Below are positions 55,469 through 64,000 of a DNA stretch of 64,000 nucleotides, one piece after another; the stretch's first letter is position 1; every line of letters starts with the position of its first letter. The stretch is from positions 62,001-126,000 of the forward strand of contig NZ_JAJSSH010000002.1 of the NCBI RefSeq assembly GCF_021403115.1, given 5' to 3'. Under the pieces are notes generated by a model. That model saw only the letters and a list, made by a program, of their open reading frames with translations. It made no database searches and had not been told where the DNA came from. The position numbers and the translations under genes are program-made. The DNA is from Sphingobium sufflavum. GTDB lineage: Bacteria; Pseudomonadota; Alphaproteobacteria; Sphingomonadales; Sphingomonadaceae.

Positions 55469-56482
55469 ATGCATGAACTTGCCTTTCCGCTGCTGGTCGG
55501 CCTGATCTTCATCGCGCTGGCGTTCGATTTCCTGAACGGCCTGCACGACGCCGCCAACAGCATCGCCACGGTGGTCGCGACGCGATTGCTGGGACCGGTG
55601 CAGGCGGTGCTGTTCGCCGCCGCCTTCAACTTCGCCGCTTATTTCCTGACCATCGCCTTTCCCGCGCTGCACGCCGTCGCCGACACGATTGGCAAGGGGC
55701 TGATCGACAAGGATCTGGTGACCCCGGCGGTGATCTTCGGCGCGCTGGGCGGGGCGATGTTCTGGAATGTCGTGACCTGGCTCAAGGGCATCCCGTCCTC
55801 CTCCAGCCACGCGCTGGTAGGCGGGATGATCGGGTCGGGCGTCGCCCATGCGGGCACCGGTGCGATCCAGTGGTTCGGCCTCAACAAGACGCTGCTCGCC
55901 ATCGTCCTGTCGCCGCTGCTCGGCATGATTCTGGCGATGCTCATCATGCTGCTGTCGAGCTGGGGGCTGCGCAATTACTCGGCGTCTCAGGCGGAGCGCG
56001 GGTTTCGGGCGCTCCATCTCCTCTCCTCCGCCGCCTATTCGCTCAGCCATGGCCTGAACGACGCGCAGAAGACGATGGGGATCATCACCGTGCTGCTCTA
56101 TTCGACCGGCTATCTGACCGGCGATTTCCAGGTGCCGCACTGGGTCGCGATCAGCTGCTATGTCGCCATCGCGGCCGGTACGATGACGGGCGGGTGGAAA
56201 ATCATCGAGACGATGGGATCGCGCATCACCAAATTGTCGCAGCATCAGGGGTTCAGCAGCTCGCTGGGCGGGTCGATCGTGCTGTTCAGCGCCTCGGCCC
56301 TGGGCATCCCCGTGTCCACTACCCACACCATCACGGGGGCGATTATCGGCGCGGGAACGGCCAAGCGGGCCTCCGCGGTGCGCTGGGACGTCGCGCGGAC
56401 GGTAGTGACGGCCTGGATCATCACCATACCCGCATCGGCGGCGGTGGGCGCGCTATTTTATGGGGTGACGACGCTGTTCTGA
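55469..56482 (+). CDS. pit: Low-affinity inorganic phosphate transporter, Pit family
   Basis: The 337-residue inner-membrane protein has about ten helices and two PHO4-type repeats: DFLNGLHDAANSIATVVATR at the start and LSHGLNDAQKTMGII in the second half, plus ALGIPVSTTHTITGAI near the end. Pit proteins co-transport metal-phosphate with protons. The DUF47 partner encoded just upstream is the usual accessory for such transporters. The short form (337 residues) is common in alphaproteobacteria. Confidence 0.94.
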   Translation: MHELAFPLLVGLIFIALAFDFLNGLHDAANSIATVVATRLLGPVQAVLFAAAFNFAAYFLTIAFPALHAVADTIGKGLIDKDLVTPAVIFGALGGAMFWNVVTWLKGIPSSSSHALVGGMIGSGVAHAGTGAIQWFGLNKTLLAIVLSPLLGMILAMLIMLLSSWGLRNYSASQAERGFRALHLLSSAAYSLSHGLNDAQKTMGIITVLLYSTGYLTGDFQVPHWVAISCYVAIAAGTMTGGWKIIETMGSRITKLSQHQGFSSSLGGSIVLFSASALGIPVSTTHTITGAIIGAGTAKRASAVRWDVARTVVTAWIITIPASAAVGALFYGVTTLF

Positions 56483-56515
56483 GGCGAGGAGCGGCGTGCG
56501 GGGCAGGGGAGGCCT

Positions 56516-57769
56516 TTACGGCTTCGCCGGTCTGGCGGTTGCGGGCAGCCAGCCGCGCATTCCCCGCGCCACCTCTTCTGCTCCCTCCATCACCCGTAGG
56601 ATATTGCCGCCCGCCAGTTTCGCCAATTCGGCGTCGGTCCAGCCACGGTGGATCAGTTCCGCGAACAGCCGGGGGTAGCTTTCCACCCCGTCCATCCCCT
56701 CCGGCAGCACGGCCAGCCCGTCATAGTCGCCGCCCAGCCCGACATGGTCATGGCCTGCAATCCGGGCGATACGCTCCACATGGTCTGCGACGGTGGCCAC
56801 GGTCGCCCGTGGTTCGGGGTTGGCCGTGAGCCATGCCGCCATCGCCGCCTTCGCCCGGTCCGGCTCCCCGGTGTAGAGGATCTTGCCGCGCGCCTCCTCC
56901 GCCGCGCGGGCGCCGCCCCACAGGCGCCGGGCCTCCAATATATATTGGGGCGCGAAGTTCACCATGACGATGCCGCCATTCTTCGCCACCAGCCGCAGGA
57001 CATCGTCCGGCACGTTGCGCGTATGGTCGCAGAGCGCCCGCGCGCTGGAATGGGAGAAGATGACCGGCGCGGCGCTGGTCAGGAGGGCGTCGCGCATCAC
57101 CCCCTCGCTGACATGGCTGAGGTCGACCAGCATGCCCAGCCGGTTCATCTCCCGCACCACGGTCTTGCCGAATTCGGTCAGCCCGCCTCTGGGGCCATGT
57201 TTCGGATCGTCCGTCGCACTGTCCGCCCAGCTGATGCTCTTGAAATGGGTGAGCGTCAGATAGCCGACACCCAGGTCATGATAGGCGCGCAGCACGGACA
57301 GGCTCTCGTCGATCTGTCCGCCGCCCTCCGCTCCGATCAGGGACGCGATCCGCCCCGCCCTGTGCGCGGCCCGCACGTCCGCCGCCGTGCGGGCGAGGGT
57401 GAAATGTTGCGGGTATCGCAGCGCCAGCCGCTTGACGAGGTCGATCTGTTCCAGCGTCGCCTTGACCTGCTCCAGTCCCGGCAGGCTGGCGGACACATAG
57501 ACCGACCAGAATTGCCCGCCGACCCGGCCCCGCCGCAGCCGTTCTATATCCGTGTCATAGTCTTTCGGGTCGAGCCGGTTGAGATCGAGCGTCCAGCGCG
57601 CATCTCCGGCCTTGTCCACCAGCGCCTCCGCCCAGTCATTATGGCCGTCGATCAGGGGTGTGCGTTTCAGGATGCGGTCGATTCGCGCCGCCTCTGCTGC
57701 TGTCTGGGCAAGGGCGGGTACAGGCAGGGACAGGAGGAGGGCGAAGGCGAGCGTGCGGCATGTCGTCAT
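56516..57769 (-). CDS. Membrane dipeptidase, M19 family, exported
   Basis: The 417-residue protein has a signal peptide (TLAFALLLSLPVPALAQ, cleaved after ALA). The M19 zinc-enzyme motifs are present: LIDGHNDWAEAL with the metal-binding HxD, SLIGAEGG with the bridging Glu, LVDLSHVSEG, IFSHSSARAL, and GLGGDYDGL. Such enzymes cleave dipeptides, including D-amino-acid forms. I chose ATG 57769, where the signal peptide starts, over ATG 57781. It converges on pit with a 33-bp gap. Confidence 0.92.
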   Translation of the reverse strand: MTTCRTLAFALLLSLPVPALAQTAAEAARIDRILKRTPLIDGHNDWAEALVDKAGDARWTLDLNRLDPKDYDTDIERLRRGRVGGQFWSVYVSASLPGLEQVKATLEQIDLVKRLALRYPQHFTLARTAADVRAAHRAGRIASLIGAEGGGQIDESLSVLRAYHDLGVGYLTLTHFKSISWADSATDDPKHGPRGGLTEFGKTVVREMNRLGMLVDLSHVSEGVMRDALLTSAAPVIFSHSSARALCDHTRNVPDDVLRLVAKNGGIVMVNFAPQYILEARRLWGGARAAEEARGKILYTGEPDRAKAAMAAWLTANPEPRATVATVADHVERIARIAGHDHVGLGGDYDGLAVLPEGMDGVESYPRLFAELIHRGWTDAELAKLAGGNILRVMEGAEEVARGMRGWLPATARPAKP

Positions 57770-57811
57770 GCGGCCGAGCATAGGCCGATGTCGCGCCCAC
57801 CGGAAGCGTCG

Positions 57812-58537
57812 TCAGACCGCTGTCACCACTGCCACCTCCAGCGATGGGCCGTCAAATGTGAGGGCGTTGAAGCTGGGCCAGCTCGCCCGCACCCGTTCGG
57901 ACAGGGTGCCTGCGCCGATCAGCCGGATGGGGTGACCATCCGCCTCCACCACCGTATCGAACGGATCATGGACATGGCCCGACAATATGGCGCTGGCCCC
58001 CGCACGGGCGAGCGCGGCCAGCGCGCGTGCGCCGCCCCGCGTGCGCGCGGTGCCGCGTGTGCCACCCTCCACCAGCGGATGATGACAGGTGACGAGCCGG
58101 TGGCGGGCCGGGGTCGCGGCCAGCAGCGCCACGGCTTTCTCGACGCGGTTGTCCGTCACATGCCCCTTCGACCAGTTGAATCGCCATTGCGCCCGCGCGG
58201 TCGTGCGGAGAGACACGACCGCGACGTCGGGCAGGCTCAGCGGCCGTTCGATGAACCGCTCCACCGCCCGGTATCGGCGGTAGGGGGCGATCAGACGGGT
58301 GGCGATGTCGAAATAGGGTAGGTCATGATTGCCCACCTCCACCGACACAGGCGCGGCCAGCGATGCCAGCCAGTCGCGCGCGGCGGAAAACTCGCTGCGC
58401 CGCGCCCGCATGGTCAGGTCGCCGGTGATGAGGATAGCGTCGGGTCGCCGTGCTTCCGCTTCGGTTCGGAACCAGTCGAGAGCACTCTTGTCCTCCGCAC
58501 CGAAGTGCAGGTCGCTGGCGTGCAGGATCAGGACCAT
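57812..58537 (-). CDS. Calcineurin-like metallophosphoesterase
   Basis: The 241-residue cytosolic protein has the metallophosphoesterase motifs in order: [10 protein letters not shown] (D-x-H), LITGDLTMR (G-D), [11 protein letters not shown] (G-N-H-D), [10 protein letters not shown], and LSGHVHDPF (G-H-x-H). The substrate is not known; small members of this group act on cyclic nucleotides or phosphodiesters. ATG 58537 gives the family N-terminus. A longer in-frame start at 58810 would overlap the sdhB promoter region and is unlikely. It is divergent from sdhB (178-bp gap). Confidence 0.88.
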   Translation of the reverse strand: MVLILHASDLHFGAEDKSALDWFRTEAEARRPDAILITGDLTMRARRSEFSAARDWLASLAAPVSVEVGNHDLPYFDIATRLIAPYRRYRAVERFIERPLSLPDVAVVSLRTTARAQWRFNWSKGHVTDNRVEKAVALLAATPARHRLVTCHHPLVEGGTRGTARTRGGARALAALARAGASAILSGHVHDPFDTVVEADGHPIRLIGAGTLSERVRASWPSFNALTFDGPSLEVAVVTAV

Positions 58538-58715
58538 GGCACGCCCCGGCTCGGATATTCGTCTGTCATGGGATGGCAACGCATCCGTCATGAAAAGGTG
58601 CCATCCGGCCTGGTTGCCTGCGACCCACTCGCAAAAGCCATCAATCCTTGATTTTTCGCGCACGCAGCATAGGAGAGGCATCCAAAGGACCGTTCCACAC
58701 CGGGGAAATTGCGAC

Positions 58716-59504
58716 ATGGCCGAATTCACTTTGCCCGCCAACAGCAAGATCAGGGCAAATGGCGTAACCCACAAGGCGCCCGCCAGCGCGACCAAGGTCA
58801 AGAAGTTCAAGGTCTATCGCTACGATCCCGATTCGGGCGAGAACCCCCGCTACGATACTTTCGAGATCGATACGGATAACTGCGGTCCGATGGTTCTCGA
58901 CGCGCTCATCAAGATGAAGAATGAGCAGGATTCGACCCTCACCTTCCGCCGCTCCTGCCGCGAGGGCATCTGCGGTTCCTGCTCGATGAACATGAACGGT
59001 AAGAACGGCCTCGCCTGCACCACCGCGATCGAGGATTGCGGCAAGGGCGACGTGCGCATCACGCCGCTGCCGCACATGGACGTCATCAAGGATCTCGTTC
59101 CCGACTTCTCGCACTTCTACGCGCAGTATCAGACGATCCAGCCCTGGCTGAAGACCGTGACCCCGCCGCCCGCCGGCAAGGAGCGGCTCCAGTCGCCGGA
59201 AGACCGCGAGAAGCTCGACGGTCTCTATGAGTGCATCCTGTGCGCCTGCTGCTCGACCAGCTGCCCCAGCTATTGGTGGAACAGCGACAAGTTCCTCGGC
59301 CCGGCGATCCTGCTCCAGGCGTATCGCTGGCTGGCCGACAGCCGCGACGAGCATACCGGCGAGCGTCTGGACGAGCTGGAGGATCCCTTCCGTCTCTATC
59401 GCTGCCACACCATCATGAACTGCTCGAATGTGTGTCCCAAGGGCCTGTCCCCGGCGCGTGCGATCGGCGAGATCAAGAAGATGATGGTCGAGCGCGCGGT
59501 CTGA
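58716..59504 (+). CDS. sdhB: Succinate dehydrogenase iron-sulfur subunit
   Basis: SdhB passes electrons from SdhA to ubiquinone through three Fe-S clusters. The 262-residue protein has the 2Fe-2S motif CREGICGSC (Cys81, 86, 89) with LAC further on, and the 4Fe-4S/3Fe-4S motifs [14 protein letters not shown] and [15 protein letters not shown]. It is complete. sdhC, sdhD and sdhA are not upstream; a divergent phosphoesterase gene is there instead, so sdhB is separate from its usual operon in this window. ATG 58716 follows GGGGAAATTGCGAC. Confidence 0.97.
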   Translation: MAEFTLPANSKIRANGVTHKAPASATKVKKFKVYRYDPDSGENPRYDTFEIDTDNCGPMVLDALIKMKNEQDSTLTFRRSCREGICGSCSMNMNGKNGLACTTAIEDCGKGDVRITPLPHMDVIKDLVPDFSHFYAQYQTIQPWLKTVTPPPAGKERLQSPEDREKLDGLYECILCACCSTSCPSYWWNSDKFLGPAILLQAYRWLADSRDEHTGERLDELEDPFRLYRCHTIMNCSNVCPKGLSPARAIGEIKKMMVERAV

Positions 59505-59533
59505 TTGGATCGAAACTGACTGGACCCGATTTC

Positions 59534-59986
59534 GTGGCGGAACTGGTTGCCGATGGGCCGTGGGCCGGGTGGATTCGTCATGAAGACGAGGAGCCTGATA
59601 CCTATCTGAGCATCATCGGCCCCAGCTACAGCCGCCCGGAAGGCGCCCATCGCGCGACTGTCGCGGTGGAAACTCGGCCGTTTCATCGCAACCGCATGGG
59701 TGCGCTGCATGGCGGCTATATTGCGGCGGTGGCGGATCATGTCGGCTTCGCGGCGCTCAAGGCCTTGGGGCGACCGGAGCAGTTGGGCGGTGTCACCATC
59801 GACCTGCAAGTGCAGTTTCTGGGGTCCGGCAAGGTCGGTCCGGCGCTGTTCGCGGATGTCGAGATTCTCAAGGAAACCGGTCGACTATTCTTCGTGCGGA
59901 TGACTTTTCGGCAGGATGATGCTCCGGTCGCCGCTGCCACCGCGACCTTTCGCAAGGCCAGCGAGCGGACCAGCGTAAAGGCGTGA
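59534..59986 (+). CDS. PaaI-like hotdog thioesterase
   Basis: The product (about 150 residues) has the hotdog-fold pattern: FHRNRMGALHGGYIAAVADH with the catalytic-type Gly-Gly and acidic residue, and VTIDLQVQFLGSG. Such proteins hydrolyse acyl-CoA thioesters in the cytosol. The start is uncertain. GTG 59534 is the first standard start after the sdhB stop, but family members usually have a few more residues, so a CTG or ATT start at 59501-59516 is possible. The end overlaps the zapE start (GTGA at 59983-59986). Confidence 0.82.
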   Translation: MAELVADGPWAGWIRHEDEEPDTYLSIIGPSYSRPEGAHRATVAVETRPFHRNRMGALHGGYIAAVADHVGFAALKALGRPEQLGGVTIDLQVQFLGSGKVGPALFADVEILKETGRLFFVRMTFRQDDAPVAAATATFRKASERTSVKA

Positions 59987-61110
59987 CCGGCGTTCTTGCC
60001 CGCTATGAGGCGCTGGTTGCCGCCGGAGAGATTCGCCCCGATCCCGACCAGCGTGCCGCCGCCGAGCGACTCGACGGCATAGCGAAGGCGCTGGAGGCGG
60101 GTGGCGGCGGCAAGGATGGGGGCGGCCTCTTTTCCCGTTTGCTCGGCAAGAAGAAGCCGGAGCCGGTGCGGGGCCTCTACATGTGGGGTGGTGTCGGGCG
60201 TGGCAAGTCGATGCTGATGGACCTGTTCTACGACACGCTGACCGTCGGTCCGAAGCGCCGCGCACATTTCCATGAATTCATGCTCGACGTCCACGACCGG
60301 CTGCGTATCGCGCGCCAGTCGGAAAAAGGCGATCCTATCCCGCCGGTGGTGGAGAGCATCGCGGCGGAGGCGCGCGTCCTCTGCTTCGACGAGATGGTCG
60401 TGAACAATATGGCCGATGCGGCAATCCTGTCGCGACTGTTCGCGGGGCTGCTCGACGCGAATGTGACGGTCATCACAACGTCCAACCGTGTGCCCGAAGA
60501 CCTCTACAAGGACGGGCTGAACCGGCATCTTTTCCTGCCGTTCATCGACCTGCTGAAGGCGCGGCTGGACGTCATCACCCTCGACGGGCCGGTCGACTAT
60601 CGACTGGATCGTCTGGCGGGTGCGCGCACGTGGTTGGTGCCCAACGGCGACGCCGCGACTCGCGAACTCAGCGAAACCTTTTTCCGCCTGACCGACTATC
60701 CCCCCAGCGACCGGGAGAATGTGCCATCGGAGGATGTGCCCGTCCATGGCGGTCGGTCGATCCATGTGCCCAAGAGTCTGAAAGGTGTCGGCGTCTTCTC
60801 CTTCAAGCGGCTGTGCGCGGATGCGCGGGGGGCGAGCGACTATCTCGCCATCGCGCGGCATTTCCACACGGTCGTCATCGTGGGGATTCCGATCCTGGGT
60901 GCGGAAAATCGCAACGAAGCGGCCCGCTTTGTCACACTGGTCGATGCACTCTACGAATATAAGGTCAAGTTGCTGGCCAGCGCGGAGGCGGAACCGGAAG
61001 TTCTCTACCCCAGCGGCGACGGGGCTTTCGAGTTCCAGCGGACCGTTTCCCGGCTCATGGAAATGCGGTCTCTTGACTATCTCGCGCTCGGCCATGGTGG
61101 CGAGGAATAG
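59983..61110 (+). CDS. zapE: Cell division protein ZapE (AFG1-like ATPase)
   Basis: ZapE is an AFG1/LACE1-like P-loop ATPase connected with the division ring and protein quality control. The 375-residue protein has LYMWGGVGRGKSMLMDLF (Walker A, about residues 60-77), LCFDEMVVNNMADA (Walker B, with DE), TTSNRVPEDLYKDGLNR, and FSFKRLCADARGASDYLAI. Length and order fit. The start is GTG 59983, overlapping the thioesterase stop. The gene lies between sdhB and mdh, a mitochondria-like association of AFG1 with respiratory genes. Confidence 0.93.
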   Translation: MTGVLARYEALVAAGEIRPDPDQRAAAERLDGIAKALEAGGGGKDGGGLFSRLLGKKKPEPVRGLYMWGGVGRGKSMLMDLFYDTLTVGPKRRAHFHEFMLDVHDRLRIARQSEKGDPIPPVVESIAAEARVLCFDEMVVNNMADAAILSRLFAGLLDANVTVITTSNRVPEDLYKDGLNRHLFLPFIDLLKARLDVITLDGPVDYRLDRLAGARTWLVPNGDAATRELSETFFRLTDYPPSDRENVPSEDVPVHGGRSIHVPKSLKGVGVFSFKRLCADARGASDYLAIARHFHTVVIVGIPILGAENRNEAARFVTLVDALYEYKVKLLASAEAEPEVLYPSGDGAFEFQRTVSRLMEMRSLDYLALGHGGEE

Positions 61111-61195
61111 CAGTCATTGATATTGCGAACTGTTATCACAAATAGATGGTTCGCTGCCGCGAATCTGCATTGAATCCTTAACCCAATGGGCCTAA

Positions 61196-62200
<1,005 letters not shown>

Positions 62201-62204
62201 CGAA

Positions 62205-62241
62205 CAAGGGGCGTCCGGTCCAGAAGGCCGGGCGCGCCTTT
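62205..62241 (+). terminator. Hairpin with short T-run between mdh and sucD
   Basis: AAGGGGCGTCCGG (62205-62217) pairs imperfectly with CCGGGCGCGCCTTT (62228-62241). The 3' arm ends in TTT, followed by CC. The stem has one or two mismatches. It begins 5 bp after the mdh stop. It may be a partial terminator that lowers sucD expression relative to mdh. Confidence 0.4.
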
Positions 62242-62276
62242 CCGCATAGACGTCACCGACCCGAAAAGGGGGATAT

Positions 62277-63161
62277 ATGTCCATTCTCATCGACAAGAAT
62301 ACCAAGGTCATCACGCAGGGCATGACCGGCGCGACCGGCACCTTCCACACCGAGACCGCGCTGGCCTATGGCACGCAGATGGTTGGCGGCGTGACCCCCG
62401 GCAAGGGTGGCACGACCCACATCGGTCTGCCCAACTTCAACACGGTCGCCGAAGCCAAGCACGCCACGGGCGCCAATGCTTCGGTCATCTATGTGCCGCC
62501 GCCATTCGCGGCTGACTCCATCCTGGAAGCGATCGACGCGGAAATCCCGCTGATCGTCGCCATCACCGAGGGTATCCCGGTGCTCGACATGGTTCGCGTC
62601 AAGCGCGCCCTGTCCGGTTCGAAGTCGCGCCTGATCGGCCCGAACTGCCCCGGCCTGTTGACCCCCAATGAGTGCAAGATCGGCATCATGCCCGGCAGCA
62701 TCTTCAAAAAGGGTTCGGTCGGCGTCGTTTCGCGCTCTGGCACGCTGACCTATGAGGCGGTGTTCCAGACCACGAACGCAGGCCTGGGTCAGACCACGGC
62801 TGTCGGCATCGGCGGCGATCCGGTCAACGGCACCAACTTCATCGACGTGCTGGAACTGTTCCTGGCCGACGACGAGACCAAGTCGATCATCATGATCGGC
62901 GAAATCGGCGGCGACGCGGAAGAGCAGGCTGCACAGTTCCTGATCGACGAGGCCAAGCGTGGCCGCAAGAAGCCGATGGCTGGCTTCATCGCGGGCCGCA
63001 CGGCGCCTCCGGGCCGTCGTATGGGCCATGCCGGCGCGATCGTGTCGGGCGGCAAGGGCGATGCCGAGAGCAAGATTGCGGCGATGGAGGCAGCGGGCAT
63101 CCGCGTTTCCTCCAGCCCCAGCCTGCTTGGCGAAACGCTCGTCGAAGTGCTCAAGGGCTGA
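62277..63161 (+). CDS. sucD: Succinyl-CoA synthetase alpha subunit
   Basis: SucD carries the phosphohistidine of succinyl-CoA synthetase in the TCA cycle. The 294-residue protein has the CoA-binding start ([20 protein letters not shown]), [20 protein letters not shown], and the active His251 in [10 protein letters not shown]. It is complete. The beta subunit gene sucC, often just upstream, is absent between mdh and sucD, so it must lie elsewhere. sucA follows after 261 bp. Confidence 0.97.
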   Translation: MSILIDKNTKVITQGMTGATGTFHTETALAYGTQMVGGVTPGKGGTTHIGLPNFNTVAEAKHATGANASVIYVPPPFAADSILEAIDAEIPLIVAITEGIPVLDMVRVKRALSGSKSRLIGPNCPGLLTPNECKIGIMPGSIFKKGSVGVVSRSGTLTYEAVFQTTNAGLGQTTAVGIGGDPVNGTNFIDVLELFLADDETKSIIMIGEIGGDAEEQAAQFLIDEAKRGRKKPMAGFIAGRTAPPGRRMGHAGAIVSGGKGDAESKIAAMEAAGIRVSSSPSLLGETLVEVLKG

Positions 63162-63168
63162 TCTGTCG

Positions 63169-63204
63169 GGTCGGAACCGCTGCCGCGGCGTGGCGGTTCC
63201 GACC
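63169..63204 (+). terminator. Strong hairpin after sucD
   Basis: Arms GGTCGGAACCGC (63169-63180) and GCGGTTCCGACC (63193-63204) are perfectly complementary over 12 bp, with a 12-nt loop. It begins 7 bp after the sucD stop. There is no T-run, so it is either a Rho-independent-like terminator without the tail or a stabilising 3' hairpin. A second stem, GGCGACA (63231-63237) with TGTCGCC (63244-63250), follows. Confidence 0.55.
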
Positions 63205-63371
63205 GGATGGCTGACGATGATCGGCAAGGCGGCGACAGGTGTTTGTCGCCTCGTGGCGCAAATGAAGCGGAAATGAGGGGCGCACGCGCGCACTCACCGG
63301 CCTTCGGGAAGGGGTCCGGTCCGCTCCATGGATGAACGGACGAACGGGGGCGAACCGCACGGCGGGTGACA

Positions 63372-63387
63372 GGTAAACAGGTTTACC
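63372..63387. promoter_or_regulatory. Inverted repeat GGTAAAC-AG-GTTTACC upstream of sucA
   Basis: A perfect 7-bp inverted repeat with a 2-bp centre lies 36 bp before the sucA ATG. It is AT-richer than its surroundings. Size and symmetry fit a regulator binding site, and it lies where a promoter for sucA would be. The regulator is unknown. Confidence 0.45.
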
Positions 63388-63422
63388 ATCATCGGCCCTA
63401 ACGCAGGCGATTGGAAACGGCA

Positions 63423-64000
63423 ATGGGATATGAAGGTCAGATAGGCGACGGATTGCCCGGTGCCGAAGTGGAGCAGGGGCCGAGCTGGGAACGGCGCGGG
63501 TGGCCGCTCGACACCACGGATGACCTGACGGCCGCGCTGGACCCGACCCAGATGGCGGTCGCGGTGAAGGCTGCCGCGAAAAAATCTGGCGCGCCGATCG
63601 GCGATGCCGATATCGCCGTCGCTGCGGCGGATGCGATCCGCGCGATGATGTTGATCCGCACCTATCGGGTGCGGGGCCATCTCGCGGCCAATCTCGATCC
63701 GCTGGGCCTGACCCAGCGTGAGTTGCCCGCGGATCTGACGCCCGAATATCATGGCTTTTCCGGTGCGGACATCGACCGCCGCGTCTATCTGGGCGGCCAT
63801 CTCGGTCTGGAGTGGGGCACGATCCGCGAGGTCGTGAACATCCTGCGCGCCAATTATTGCGGCAATGTCGGCCTAGAATATATGCATATCGCCGACGTGG
63901 AGGAGCGGGTGTTCCTTCAGGATCGGATGGAAGGCGCCGACAAGTCGATCGACTTCACGCCAGAGGGCAAGAAGGCGATCCTGTCGAAGGTCATCCACGG
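63423..64000 (+). CDS. sucA: 2-oxoglutarate dehydrogenase E1 component, 3'-truncated by the window edge
   Basis: SucA is the thiamine-diphosphate-dependent decarboxylase of the 2-oxoglutarate dehydrogenase complex. Only the first 192 codons are visible. They show the family's N-terminal pattern: MMLIRTYRVRGHLAANLDPLG, the segment ELTPEYHGF-like (DLTPEYHGFSGADIDR) and GLEYMHIADVEERVFLQDRME. The frame is open to the right edge. I chose ATG 63423, with GGAAACGG before it. The 261-bp gap upstream holds two hairpins and one inverted repeat, so sucA may have its own promoter. Confidence 0.93.
   Translation, partial: MGYEGQIGDGLPGAEVEQGPSWERRGWPLDTTDDLTAALDPTQMAVAVKAAAKKSGAPIGDADIAVAAADAIRAMMLIRTYRVRGHLAANLDPLGLTQRELPADLTPEYHGFSGADIDRRVYLGGHLGLEWGTIREVVNILRANYCGNVGLEYMHIADVEERVFLQDRMEGADKSIDFTPEGKKAILSKVIH

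Noticed and set aside
62201-62276. Remnant of sucC between mdh and sucD
   Set aside because: The 76-bp gap holds a hairpin and a ribosome site only; there is no trace of sucC coding sequence.
63169-63204. EcfG-like promoter GGAAC-N17-GGTT inside the sucD hairpin
   Set aside because: The match follows from the perfect inverted repeat itself and lacks the C of CGTT; the hairpin explains it better.

Overview
The window looks like chromosomal DNA of a high-GC alphaproteobacterium, most probably a member of the Sphingomonadaceae. This rests on gene content and order (rsmB-rpe-heparinase II/III-purH; hemC-hemD followed by a Mic60/mitofilin-like gene; mdh-sucD-sucA), on a DUF1674 (SDHAF4-like) gene, on CGTCACCCCGGA-type intergenic palindromes, and on EcfG-type promoter motifs (GGAAC-N16/17-CGTT). 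The genus is an inference. I see no rRNA, tRNA, CRISPR array, insertion sequence or prophage.

Layout. 1-12.4 kb: a flagellar block on the + strand, fliH(partial)-I-J-K-L-M-N-O-P-Q-R-flhB, an unknown gene, then fliD and fliS. 12.6-16.7 kb: ung, a DUF808 membrane protein, an MFS transporter and an unknown minus-strand gene. 16.8-22.6 kb: a small DUF1674 gene, rsmB, rpe, a heparinase II/III-like gene and purH. 22.9-26.7 kb: a compact three-gene membrane-glycosylation module (FAD-dependent UGM-like oxidoreductase, GtrA, GT-C-like protein). 26.7-28.8 kb: msrB, queG and a small lipoprotein. 28.9-36.0 kb: a complete CecR-YbhGFSR-like ABC exporter operon with its own outer-membrane lipoprotein. 36.0-41.4 kb: a PfkB kinase, a structured intergenic region (candidate stress sRNA), a CHASE4-GGDEF-EAL protein and a polysaccharide flippase. 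41.5-46.2 kb: gpsA-tsaD facing hemC-hemD-mic60. 46.4-54.1 kb: an M13 peptidase lipoprotein, a double acyltransferase-3 protein and a large hybrid histidine kinase. 54.2-58.5 kb: a Nudix-DUF47 fusion with a Pit phosphate transporter, a dipeptidase and a phosphoesterase. 58.7-64 kb: TCA-cycle genes (sdhB, mdh, sucD, sucA start) with a thioesterase and zapE between them.

Most notable signals: (1) the 452-bp gap between two converging genes (37063-37514) holds a perfect EcfG-type promoter whose expected start lies at the base of a run of about seven consecutive stem-loops ending near a T-run, a good candidate for an undescribed general-stress sRNA; (2) a second perfect EcfG-type promoter lies in front of the hybrid histidine kinase; (3) one polypeptide contains two complete acyltransferase-3 domains; (4) a Nudix hydrolase is fused in frame to the Pit accessory domain DUF47, with a plausible internal start; (5) FliM lacks the N-terminal CheY-binding segment; (6) hairpins can mask the ribosome binding sites of mdh and possibly fliM. 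The promoter, RNA and start-site proposals are readings of the sequence and have not been computed or tested.
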